8,960 nt of DNA, taken from assembly GCA_035628595.1 (NCBI GenBank), contig DASPJN010000186.1:1-8960 (forward strand), read 5' to 3'. Positions within the stretch are counted from its first letter, which is position 1; each line of letters opens with the position of its first letter. The notes beneath the pieces were generated by a model, which was given only the letters and a program-made list of their open reading frames with translations, searched no databases and was not told the origin of the DNA. Positions 1-6,310 of the stretch are shown here, piece after piece. The stretch is from Chryseosolibacter sp035628595 (GTDB lineage Bacteria > Bacteroidota > Bacteroidia > Cytophagales > Cyclobacteriaceae). Position numbers and translations under genes: made by a program.

Positions 1-1533
1 ATGACAGAAGGCCAGGGATATCGCGAGGCCTTGAACACATTAATGAAGCATCCATCTGTCGACAAAGATCACGTTTATGTTTTCGGCCACAGCATGGGCG
101 GCGTGTGGGCGCCCATCATCACGAAAGATATTCCTGTAAAAGGCATTGCCGTCTATGGTGCAATCGGCACCAATTACCTCGAATACATTATCAATAGTCG
201 CCGAACGGTGGCAGAAGCAATCGGCCTTGACCCTGTAGAAGCAGACAAATTTGTCAAAGGCTACGCAACGTGTATAGGCGCTTTTTTTGCAATGAACCAG
301 GATGCTCAGAAAGTATTGACAGCGTTTCCCGAATGTGAGCGTGAGCTTCAGATCACAACGATCAGAAGCAACGCGTTCCAGAAACAACTGGACAGTATTA
401 ATATTCCTGGATTATGGCGTGAAACGAAATGTAACGTGCTGGCTATGTGGGGTGCCTCAGATTTTATTTCTGTGCGCGGCGACCATGAAAACATTGCCAA
501 TACCGTCAATCATTATCATCCAGATAACGGAAGATTTATCGAAGTGCCGTTTGCAGACCACGGCATGTCTACAGCCAACACATTCCAGCAGGCTGCCTCC
601 AATCCGGGGGAATTCAATGATGAAGTTGTACGCATGTTCGTCGGGTGGGTAACACAAAAACCGGCCGCAGCCAAAACACAGATCCCGGAAATGAAATTTC
701 CGGAAGATCCGTCAGTGAAAGAAATTGTCAGAATGCCGTTCATCGAGAATGCTTATCCGCGATGGGGAGACAACAACAAGATCATTTTTCAAACCAATCG
801 GGATGGCAGGTGGCAGATCTATTCAATGAACGAAGATGGGAGTAATCAAAAAAATCTATCCAACGACAATTACAATAACAACTTCGTGTCAACTTCCGCT
901 GATGGTAAGCTGATAGGCTTTGTGTCCGATCGTGATGGTAATGAAGAGATCTATACCATGAATGCGGATGGAACAAACGTCCGGCGTCTGACCAATAGCC
1001 CGGGCCGCGACATTCATCCTTACTTTACGCCGGATGGAAAACGGATCTTCTTTAACTCAACGCGCGATGACCGTTCCAATTTCGACGTCTACACAATGAA
1101 TCTTGACGGAACTGATGTTAGCCGCCTGACAAAAACACCCGATGATGAAACGTGTGCCCGCCTCTCACCTGATGGTAAGTCAATGATTCTGCTTGCAGGC
1201 ATGTCATCGATCATGAATGACGAGGTCCAGATGCTTGACGCCAACGGCACGAATACGCGCAATCTCACAAAATCTCCTGCTGCTGAAGGCTGGCCAACAT
1301 GGTCAACAGACGGAAAGAAAGTTTATTACGCATCAAACCCGGAGGGTACTTTTCGTATTTATGAAATGAACGCCGATGGCAACAACCGCAGGCAACTTAC
1401 TTCTGTCAATGCTCCATTCATGGACGCTCGTCCGGAGATTTCGCCTGATGGTAAAAAAATGTTATTCAACCGCCAGGTAACGGAGCGCAACGGGAAGAAT
1501 ACAATCGCGATCTATATCAGGCGACTGCCTTAA
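1..1533 (+). CDS. Alpha/beta hydrolase with C-terminal TolB-like (PD40) propeller, 5'-truncated
   Basis: The frame is open from the window edge to TAA at 1531-1533 (510 codons seen). The ATG at position 1 is probably internal. The visible part begins just before the nucleophile elbow, so the first strands and oxyanion region of a hydrolase fold are missing. Seen: GHSMGG with Ser31, WGASD with Asp154 and FADHG with His187, in the order and spacing of an alpha/beta-hydrolase triad. After a proline-rich linker (about 218-240) come six repeats (about 250-510) of the type S.DGK.I.F.S.RDG...IY.MN.DG....LT, the PD40/TolB propeller signature. Known: such hydrolases cleave esters or peptides, and PD40 propellers usually bind peptides or gate access. 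Inferred: a peptidase or esterase, probably exported, but the N-terminus that would show a signal peptide is not visible. In S9 peptidases the propeller precedes the hydrolase; here the order is reversed. The 3' end overlaps the convergent AraC gene by 17 bp, leaving no room for a separate terminator. Confidence 0.88.
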   Translation: MTEGQGYREALNTLMKHPSVDKDHVYVFGHSMGGVWAPIITKDIPVKGIAVYGAIGTNYLEYIINSRRTVAEAIGLDPVEADKFVKGYATCIGAFFAMNQDAQKVLTAFPECERELQITTIRSNAFQKQLDSINIPGLWRETKCNVLAMWGASDFISVRGDHENIANTVNHYHPDNGRFIEVPFADHGMSTANTFQQAASNPGEFNDEVVRMFVGWVTQKPAAAKTQIPEMKFPEDPSVKEIVRMPFIENAYPRWGDNNKIIFQTNRDGRWQIYSMNEDGSNQKNLSNDNYNNNFVSTSADGKLIGFVSDRDGNEEIYTMNADGTNVRRLTNSPGRDIHPYFTPDGKRIFFNSTRDDRSNFDVYTMNLDGTDVSRLTKTPDDETCARLSPDGKSMILLAGMSSIMNDEVQMLDANGTNTRNLTKSPAAEGWPTWSTDGKKVYYASNPEGTFRIYEMNADGNNRRQLTSVNAPFMDARPEISPDGKKMLFNRQVTERNGKNTIAIYIRRLP

Positions 1534-2476
1534 CCCGCCTGCGTGAATAAGTTTTTCTGTATGTGAGTGGCGTTACCTCCATTCTTGATTTGAACAACCT
1601 GACAAACGATGAGGCATCGGAAAAGCCAACGCGCGTGCAAATATCGTTTACAGCATAGTCGCTATGAACGAGCAAAGTGGAAGCCTTTTGCAGACGGACT
1701 AACATAATATATTGATGGGGCGACACATGATAAAGGTCACGAAATAATCTTTTGAAATGATGAACAGAGAGGCAGGCATGTGTGGCGATATCAGCCAATG
1801 ATATATTCCTAAAGTAATTATCATGGATGAAATCGCGGGCATTATTGAGCCGGGTGTAAATCTCCGTCCTTGTACCTTGCTTTTCAAAATGAAGAGATGT
1901 CATCATATCGTGTACTTTCAACTGCTCCCGCATCATTTTCACAAGCAATGACTCGTAAAAGTCATCGAGTTCAGCGACGGAAAAGGATGCGCCCTCTTCC
2001 ATGCTCTTCAGCAAGCCAATGGTGCGTAACAGAAATGAGCGTTCCCAGTCGTAGGTTTTTTCAGTGAATGTTACCTGGGAAGTGTGCACAGGGAACGGGT
2101 TATCCAGCAACGACGCATGATCGTTTGTCATCGCGTGGAAAACCTGCTCAGCCAATCCTATTTTAAAAACAATGTAAGCGGTTGTATGCGGCTTGTCCGC
2201 GTCCAGAAAACTTCGGTACGCAGATCCCGCATTCAGTAAAAGAAATCGACCGGGATTAACTGTATACCTTCGCTTCGAAACTTCGAAGCCGAGTTCACCC
2301 GTCAGGTCGAAATTCAGCGAAAGTCTCGTGAGATGAGGCTCCGGCATTTCAATATGACTCGCACGAATGATATGAATGCCAGAATCAACATCGGCCATGC
2401 TTTTAATATTCTCATTGCGCGAACAGTACAACCCACCGGATTTCACGATCTGATCGCAATAAGGGCAGTGGCTCAT
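1517..2476 (-). CDS. AraC-family transcriptional regulator
   Basis: The 319-residue protein has a C-terminal AraC/XylS double helix-turn-helix at about 210-310. The first HTH is near 225-247 (ISLADIATHACLSVHHFKRLF). The second is near 274-297 (VNDICTRVGFSDASSFVRLFK), followed by the family-typical V.P..YRK. Residues 30-110 look like a small cupin-type sensing domain (PGRFLLLNAG). The extreme N-terminus carries Cys4, Cys7 and Cys18 (CPYC then C), possibly a partial metal-binding knuckle, with His3 as a possible fourth ligand. The ATG at 2476 is preceded by a purine-rich GAGAGAGAG stretch. A later start at Met27 would remove the cysteines and cannot be excluded. Known: the family binds direct-repeat operators and usually activates nearby genes in response to a small molecule. 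It is divergent from the C11 peptidase gene, and the intergenic repeats are candidate sites. The effector is unknown. It overlaps the end of the hydrolase gene by 17 bp. Confidence 0.93.
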   Translation of the reverse strand: MSHCPYCDQIVKSGGLYCSRNENIKSMADVDSGIHIIRASHIEMPEPHLTRLSLNFDLTGELGFEVSKRRYTVNPGRFLLLNAGSAYRSFLDADKPHTTAYIVFKIGLAEQVFHAMTNDHASLLDNPFPVHTSQVTFTEKTYDWERSFLLRTIGLLKSMEEGASFSVAELDDFYESLLVKMMREQLKVHDMMTSLHFEKQGTRTEIYTRLNNARDFIHDNYFRNISLADIATHACLSVHHFKRLFRDLYHVSPHQYIMLVRLQKASTLLVHSDYAVNDICTRVGFSDASSFVRLFKSRMEVTPLTYRKTYSRRRVKAVA

Positions 2477-2571
2477 GTTAAAATTTCGCTCTCTCTCACA
2501 ACATTGATACCAATCGATTCAACAGACCATTGGAAGCCGCCACCATTCGGAAGCAGATCGATCACGAACAT
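2473..2571 (-). CDS. Possible 32-residue leader ORF overlapping the AraC start (ATGA)
   Basis: A 32-codon frame starts at ATG 2571-2569, begins MFVIDLLPNGGG and ends VVRESEILT. Its TGA at 2475-2473 overlaps the AraC ATG in an ATGA arrangement, the classic geometry of translational coupling. The frame is open upstream to about position 2620, adding about 17 codons without another ATG. No clear Shine-Dalgarno precedes its start. The sequence resembles no family I recognise. It could be a leader peptide that couples translation to the regulator, the tail of a decayed gene, or chance. It also spans the repeats at 2510-2554, so coding and operator functions would overlap. Confidence 0.25.
   Translation of the reverse strand: MFVIDLLPNGGGFQWSVESIGINVVRESEILT
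2526..2554. repeat. Direct repeat ACCATT(C)GGAAGC, two copies
   Basis: Two copies, ACCATTGGAAGC (2526-2537) and ACCATTCGGAAGC (2542-2554), differ only by one inserted C. Their starts are 16 bp apart, about 1.5 helical turns. They lie 50-80 bp in front of the AraC start. A pair of direct half-sites at this kind of spacing is compatible with an AraC-type operator, but binding is inference. Confidence 0.45.
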
Positions 2572-2624
2572 TGAGCGTCCGATATTGGAATTATTACGCG
2601 CATGTGCGAATCTGGCTTTTTTTT

Positions 2625-2665
2625 AAGGAGACCTCACAGACATGATTGTTAATGACAATATTTGA
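2625..2665 (+). promoter_or_regulatory. Strong Shine-Dalgarno (AAGGAG) with a 7-codon mini-ORF
   Basis: AAGGAG at 2625-2630 is followed 11 nt later by ATG at 2642. That ATG opens a frame encoding MIVNDNI and stops at TGA 2663-2665, 23 bp before the peptidase start. It is one of the clearest Shine-Dalgarno matches in the window, yet it does not serve the annotated gene. It may mark a leader peptide affecting translation of the downstream gene, or be a chance purine run. An inverted repeat (2645-2659) lies inside the mini-ORF. Confidence 0.25.
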
Positions 2666-2687
2666 GAATTCGATTGGAATTCGATTC
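2666..2687. repeat. Tandem 11-bp repeat GAATTCGATT(G/C) abutting a start codon
   Basis: GAATTCGATTG (2666-2676) and GAATTCGATTC (2677-2687) lie head to tail, identical in 10 of 11 positions, and end one base before the ATG of the C11 peptidase. A related inverted copy, GAATCGATTGG on the minus strand, is at 2520-2510 (one-base deletion). The period matches about one helical turn. The repeat occupies the ribosome-loading zone, so a bound protein or a slippage change in copy number could alter expression (inference). Confidence 0.55.
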
Positions 2688-2688
2688 T

Positions 2689-4071
2689 ATGAAAAAGTCA
2701 TTCATTCTTGCTTGCATTGTGGCGTTAACGACGATCGTAAACATAGCTATTGCGCAACACAACTGGACAATACTGTATTATGCTGCCGGTTGCAACTCGA
2801 GCGAAGAAACACTTTTGCAGGATCTGAACGAAATCAAAAACGCGACACGCGATAATCAGGGATATCGCATTATTACGCTCATCGACCGGGTCGAAGGTTT
2901 CTCGTCAGACGCCAACACATTTGGCGAAGATTTCACAGACACGCGTCTGTACGAAATAACTGAACAAAATTTCCGACGTGTTTCCGGCAGGGAACTGCTT
3001 CCGGAGATCACAAACACATCAGTCCACGATGCCAATATGGGCGATGCTAATACATTGAAACGATTCATTATGTTCGGAAAGAAATATTACCCGGCAAGTC
3101 ATTATGCGCTCTTCGTATACTCACACGGTGATGGTATTTCATTTTCTGCTGACATCGAGAGTGATCGCGATGCATTGTATCCGGCAGAGATCACTGACGT
3201 ATTAACGGCACAAGAATCTGTTTCCTTAATCGCGATGGATGTGTGTTCAATGGCTGGCATTGAAGTGGCTTATCAATGGCGTCCTCAGAAAAATAAATTC
3301 GGCGCCAACTACCTCGTGGCTTCAGCGCCCGTCTCTGCTCCATGGGACTATGCCTCCATCTTTAACCGGTTGTCGAAGAGCGGTGCTCAAAAAAAGATCG
3401 ATCCTACCAAAATGTCGCCGGAAGATTTCGGCAATCTTCTTATTGAAGAAATTTACAATAGCCAGCCGTGGTGCTCATGGGGTTTCTTTGATCTTAGCAA
3501 AGCCGGGAAAGTTAAGTCAGCCATCGATTCATATATCAAAGCTAATTCAATAGATAGCCATAGGAAGGTGTTGAAGGACGCGCAGACAAAAACAATTGAA
3601 TACCTACCGACATTCGACGCAGCCAACGCTTCATATTACCGGATGCGTATTCCCTACTTCGACGCGTTTGATCTATTCCGTCAATTGAAAGATCACAACC
3701 CAGTCGACAATACAGCAGTTGATGATATTCTTACCGCGATCGATGAACTTGTTGTTCAATCCTTTTACGCCACAGGCGGAAATTTTCTTAAACCAACCGA
3801 CCATTTCGTTAATGGGCAAAATGGTGTCTACATATTTTTCCCATTCGGGAAGGAATTGTATCCGTATTCAAACAAGATTCACTGGGCTGAACAAAAATTT
3901 TATTCTCCGAAGATGTTCAGATCCACGAATTCATACGGGAATCTTATGTGGTGTGCAGATGGTGCAACAGGTGGCAACGGAAAAGTTGAAAACTGGTTTG
4001 AGCTTCTGGATGCCATGTTCGATGATCACAGACTTGCGGCAGGCGACGGCTACAATGGCTACCACTACTGA
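2689..4071 (+). CDS. Secreted clostripain-family (C11) cysteine peptidase
   Basis: The 460-residue protein starts at ATG 2689. A TTG at 2662 would extend it, but would put MRIRLEFDS before a normal signal peptide, so ATG is preferred. Residues 1-22 are a type I signal peptide (MKKS, hydrophobic core, AIA before Gln23). Mature protein begins HNWTILYYAAGCN, the usual first strand of C11 peptidases. Catalytic His146 lies in YSHGDG and Cys186 in AMDVCSMAG, in the caspase-like His-then-Cys order of clan CD. No cofactor domain or T9SS C-terminal sorting domain is evident; the C-terminus is Gly/Tyr-rich. Known: C11 enzymes cut after Arg or Lys and are often self-processed. Some Bacteroides members (fragipain) activate other secreted proteins. 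Inferred location: periplasm or cell exterior. It is divergent from the AraC gene, which may regulate it; its substrate is unknown. Only 30 bp separate its stop from the convergent small membrane protein gene, and no terminator hairpin is seen there. Confidence 0.9.
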   Translation: MKKSFILACIVALTTIVNIAIAQHNWTILYYAAGCNSSEETLLQDLNEIKNATRDNQGYRIITLIDRVEGFSSDANTFGEDFTDTRLYEITEQNFRRVSGRELLPEITNTSVHDANMGDANTLKRFIMFGKKYYPASHYALFVYSHGDGISFSADIESDRDALYPAEITDVLTAQESVSLIAMDVCSMAGIEVAYQWRPQKNKFGANYLVASAPVSAPWDYASIFNRLSKSGAQKKIDPTKMSPEDFGNLLIEEIYNSQPWCSWGFFDLSKAGKVKSAIDSYIKANSIDSHRKVLKDAQTKTIEYLPTFDAANASYYRMRIPYFDAFDLFRQLKDHNPVDNTAVDDILTAIDELVVQSFYATGGNFLKPTDHFVNGQNGVYIFFPFGKELYPYSNKIHWAEQKFYSPKMFRSTNSYGNLMWCADGATGGNGKVENWFELLDAMFDDHRLAAGDGYNGYHY

Positions 4072-4101
4072 GGCAGCAACCTTCAGACCTAAGCGATCTA
4101 T

Positions 4102-4338
4102 CTAATTCCGTGCTGCCAACTCCAGTTTGTTGTCGTCCGACAAACCAGCCGACTCTATAACGTTATCTTTTGCTTTGCTGACCGGAGCGGTTGTAAAGAA
4201 AAAATTCCTGACATAAACAATCAATGCAATCAACATCACAACGAGTAAGGGCAAAATCATCAATACCAACGTAAAGCGACGGTTCTCCAGACACGGCGCC
4301 TCTACCTCTCCGTCAACAACCCGACGTCCATTTCTCAT
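4102..4338 (-). CDS. Small single-pass membrane protein of unknown function
   Basis: The 78-residue ORF has an Arg-rich, mixed-charge N-terminus (MRNGRRVVDGE), one strong hydrophobic helix at about 22-43 (FTLVLMILPLLVVMLIALIVYV) and a polar tail of about 35 residues ending ELAARN. The helix and flanking charges look like a real inner-membrane anchor rather than a shadow frame. AAAAGG lies 8-13 nt before the ATG, a plausible ribosome site. It lies 127 bp downstream of the 463-residue exported-protein gene on the same strand and may share its transcript. No family is recognised; function is not assigned. Confidence 0.6.
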   Translation of the reverse strand: MRNGRRVVDGEVEAPCLENRRFTLVLMILPLLVVMLIALIVYVRNFFFTTAPVSKAKDNVIESAGLSDDNKLELAARN

Positions 4339-4386
4339 ACTCAGACCTTTTAAGTTGCAAAGTTGGTGAACAAGACAACGTAAGCA

Positions 4387-4403
4387 ATCAGGGAAAACCT
4401 GAT
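4387..4403. repeat. Inverted repeat ATCAGG-N5-CCTGAT
   Basis: Perfect 6-bp arms (4387-4392 and 4398-4403) flank GAAAA. On the minus strand it lies in the leader about 50 bp before the small membrane protein start. No T-run follows on either strand, so it is not a good intrinsic terminator. It may be an RNA hairpin or protein site, or chance. Confidence 0.35.
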
Positions 4404-4460
4404 ATTAAGAAATAAGGGTGGAGACAGTTCAGCCGCTGTATGCAACGGCCAAGGCTACGG

Positions 4461-4478
4461 GTCAATTATTTAATTGAC
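4461..4478. repeat. 18-bp AT-rich palindrome over a stop codon
   Basis: GTCAATTA-TT-TAATTGAC is a perfect inverted repeat with 8-bp arms and includes the TAA (4468-4466) of the leftward 463-residue gene. It lacks a following T-run and its stem is AT-rich, so a classical terminator is unlikely. A protein-binding palindrome or mRNA 3'-end hairpin is possible. Confidence 0.45.
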
Positions 4479-5857
4479 AACTTTAACGATACGACCGGAT
4501 TACTGACAAGGGCAGGATTCATCGCAACAGTTGAAAACGACCGCTCGCGAGAACCAATCTGAGTGTTGATGAAATAGTTTTCAGGCATCACTTTCAGCGA
4601 CAATCTGATATTGCTTCTACGATGCGAACTTTGAATCTGTCGCATCAGGTTCTTTTTCTTGAAAGCTGAAAAGCTTACCTGGTGGGCAACCAACGCAAGC
4701 GCTGATGGAACACCAAACCATACACCTGCGCCTTCCGCTTCGGCGATGGTTAGAATACCGAGACCGATAAGTGCTGAACCGCCCGCCGCAAGATTGATCA
4801 CGCTGCCCTGCTTACGCGTGAGTTGTATACCGCGCACCATTTTCTGACCGATCACAGTTCCCGCGATGGAGCCGAGCGCAGGAATAAGGATGAGTCCATT
4901 CGAACTACTTTCATCGAGTGCTGTCGCAACTGCCGTGAATCCAAGGCCAGTTGATATCCACGTAAGTGAGCTGATCACATCCACATCGCCGCGCGTATAA
5001 TCATAAGCCTTAGCGGCACGGTCGCCGATCGCCAGTCCACCAATTCCACCGGCCAGCAACGAAAAACCTATCGAAGAATTGGAAGGATCATTCGCAGCGG
5101 CAAGATTGATCGTCGCGCCAATCCATGGACCGAGAAAGCCATAATGACGAATCATTTCTATGCGACCTTCCGAAATTTTTCCTCGCTTCTGAAGCTGGAA
5201 CCCGACCTCTCCCAAACCAATGCTTCCCACTGAAGATAAAACAGAGATCAACTCCCCATCCACGTCATCACCTGTAAGTGCCAGTCCGAGAGACACACCG
5301 TAAAACAATCCCAGAAATTTTCCGGTATTACTTGCCCGGATCGTTGTCTGTGAGATCCCATCATACTTGTTAGGATTAATGACAGGACCCATGAGCCATG
5401 CACCACCCGTGATCAAAGGAATGCCGACAATGGCAGCATCTTTCGAGTCGGTAATTGCAACAATGGTCGCCCCGTAATAAATACCGTAAAAAAGATTGAG
5501 CAGCCTATCGCGCGTCCGCCATTCGAAATCTTCCTGCGGCGTTGTGTCTGTTACATTGACTTGCCCGGCATTAATGATTTCGCGGTCCCACTCCTCCTTT
5601 TTTGATGCAAACTGCTGTTTTTCCTCCGGCGTAAGCTTTTCAAAATAAGATTGCAGATACAGCTCATAGTCCCGCAGGTACGTCGACTCATCTGCCTGCA
5701 ACGAGTCGGCGCGGGATTGTTTCATTTTTATCGACTGATATGTTGTCCTGGAATATTCTTCCCAATAACCGCGGGCGGTGTAGAGATCCTGTGCTACGAC
5801 ATTTGAAACGGAAGAGAAGATCAGCGCAATGAATAGCAGTTTAAGAGCAGGGTTCAT
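4466..5857 (-). CDS. Exported protein with about five glycine-rich hydrophobic repeats, unknown function
   Basis: The 463-residue protein has a signal peptide at 1-22 (MNPALKLLFIALIFSS..., cleavage VVA before Gln23). Next is a charged helical segment at about 25-115 rich in Glu, Lys and Gln, possibly coiled. Residues about 118-400 fall by eye into five units of roughly 60 residues. Each has a Gly-rich hydrophobic stretch (FYGIYYGATIVAI, LFYGVSLGLAL, WIGATINLAA, GLGFTAVATA, LIGLGILTIA), a polar, mostly acidic turn (TDSKD, GDDVDG, NDPSNS, DESSSN, EAEG), a second Gly-rich stretch, then a basic linker such as TRGDV or TRKQG. The tail, about 400-463, is basic then beta-like. The pattern suggests a multi-hairpin membrane protein arisen by internal duplication. 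Whether the hairpins are helices in the inner membrane or strands of an outer-membrane barrel cannot be settled by eye. No Shine-Dalgarno precedes the ATG, and no family is recognised. Confidence 0.82.
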   Translation of the reverse strand: MNPALKLLFIALIFSSVSNVVAQDLYTARGYWEEYSRTTYQSIKMKQSRADSLQADESTYLRDYELYLQSYFEKLTPEEKQQFASKKEEWDREIINAGQVNVTDTTPQEDFEWRTRDRLLNLFYGIYYGATIVAITDSKDAAIVGIPLITGGAWLMGPVINPNKYDGISQTTIRASNTGKFLGLFYGVSLGLALTGDDVDGELISVLSSVGSIGLGEVGFQLQKRGKISEGRIEMIRHYGFLGPWIGATINLAAANDPSNSSIGFSLLAGGIGGLAIGDRAAKAYDYTRGDVDVISSLTWISTGLGFTAVATALDESSSNGLILIPALGSIAGTVIGQKMVRGIQLTRKQGSVINLAAGGSALIGLGILTIAEAEGAGVWFGVPSALALVAHQVSFSAFKKKNLMRQIQSSHRRSNIRLSLKVMPENYFINTQIGSRERSFSTVAMNPALVSNPVVSLKLSIK

Positions 5858-6310
5858 TTTACTAAGATAAAGTTTTTAGGATGGGATTTGCACGACCCAC
5901 AGGATTTGTTATCGATAAATCCACATCACCGATCTGAACCACTTCTCCAACGGTGACTTTTTCGATAGAAATACAATGGTCAGATCCCTATTTCCGTAAA
6001 TACAAACCTCCGCCGAAATTTCATACGGGGCGTATTACATTCGGACAAGTCAAAGAAAGTACCCACCCAAGCCCACTGAAAAAAACGCCGGTGCCGTTGA
6101 TTGCGGTATTCACCCGAAAGGCAATTGCAAACACTGCTGAAACCAACGACTAACCACTTCGCTGGCATTGTTTCTATGACCGCCCTCCCCCACAGTTTTT
6201 CGCGAAAGAACAAACAGGAAACAACCGCTTATGTACAGGACAGTAAATAGATGCTCACTTAGTCGTATCTTGTGTATAATCAAAATCAACAAACGCCAAT
6301 CTTTTAATCA
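5858..6310. other. 453-bp gap between divergent genes, no convincing gene
   Basis: This region lies between the leftward exported-protein gene and the rightward permease gene, so it must hold both promoters. Short open frames on both strands (about 60-77 codons) have unnatural composition and no ribosome sites. Seen: the palindromes TTATCGATAA (5909-5918) and TTTCGCGAAA (6198-6207), and a TATAAT hexamer at 6275-6280, 30 bp before the permease ATG, with no good -35 partner. On the minus strand a stop-bounded 41-codon stretch with protein-like composition ends at TAG 5864-5862, four bases before the exported-protein ATG. It has no ATG of its own and is treated as non-coding here. Confidence 0.5.

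Larger units (their letters stand above)
2477..2688. promoter_or_regulatory. Divergent AraC / C11 peptidase intergenic control region
   Basis: This 212-bp stretch separates two divergent start codons and must hold promoters for both genes. Seen: a direct repeat ACCATT(C)GGAAGC at 2526-2537 and 2542-2554; an 11-bp tandem repeat at 2666-2687; an inverted near-copy of that unit at 2510-2520; an inverted repeat ATTGT-N5-ACAAT at 2645-2659; and an eight-T run at 2617-2624. I see no convincing Bacteroidota promoter pair (TTTG then TAnnTTTG). The nearest is AATATTTG at 2657-2664, without a good upstream element. Inferred: the repeats are candidate operators for the adjacent AraC regulator, since that family binds direct repeats. 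Confidence 0.5.

Noticed and set aside
2333..2626. Plus-strand 97-codon frame across the AraC start and intergenic region
   Set aside because: Mostly antisense to the well-supported AraC N-terminus, with no recognisable domain.
2662..2688. TTG start extending the C11 peptidase by nine residues
   Set aside because: The extension places polar and charged residues before a complete signal peptide, and the tandem repeat occupies it. ATG 2689 gives a canonical MKKS signal start.
2713..2715. Possible lipoprotein cysteine (Cys9, after Leu-Ala) in the C11 signal peptide
   Set aside because: It is too close to the N-terminus, in the middle of the hydrophobic core. An AIA-Gln type I cleavage site at 22/23 fits better.
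6275..6280. TATAAT hexamer as permease promoter
   Set aside because: No -35-like element at 16-18 bp, and Bacteroidota promoters use TAnnTTTG instead; a chance match is likely. Mentioned only in the gap description.
5953..6292. Three short open frames (60-77 codons) on both strands in the gap before the permease
   Set aside because: They overlap each other in different frames, have atypical composition, no ribosome sites and no recognisable motifs.
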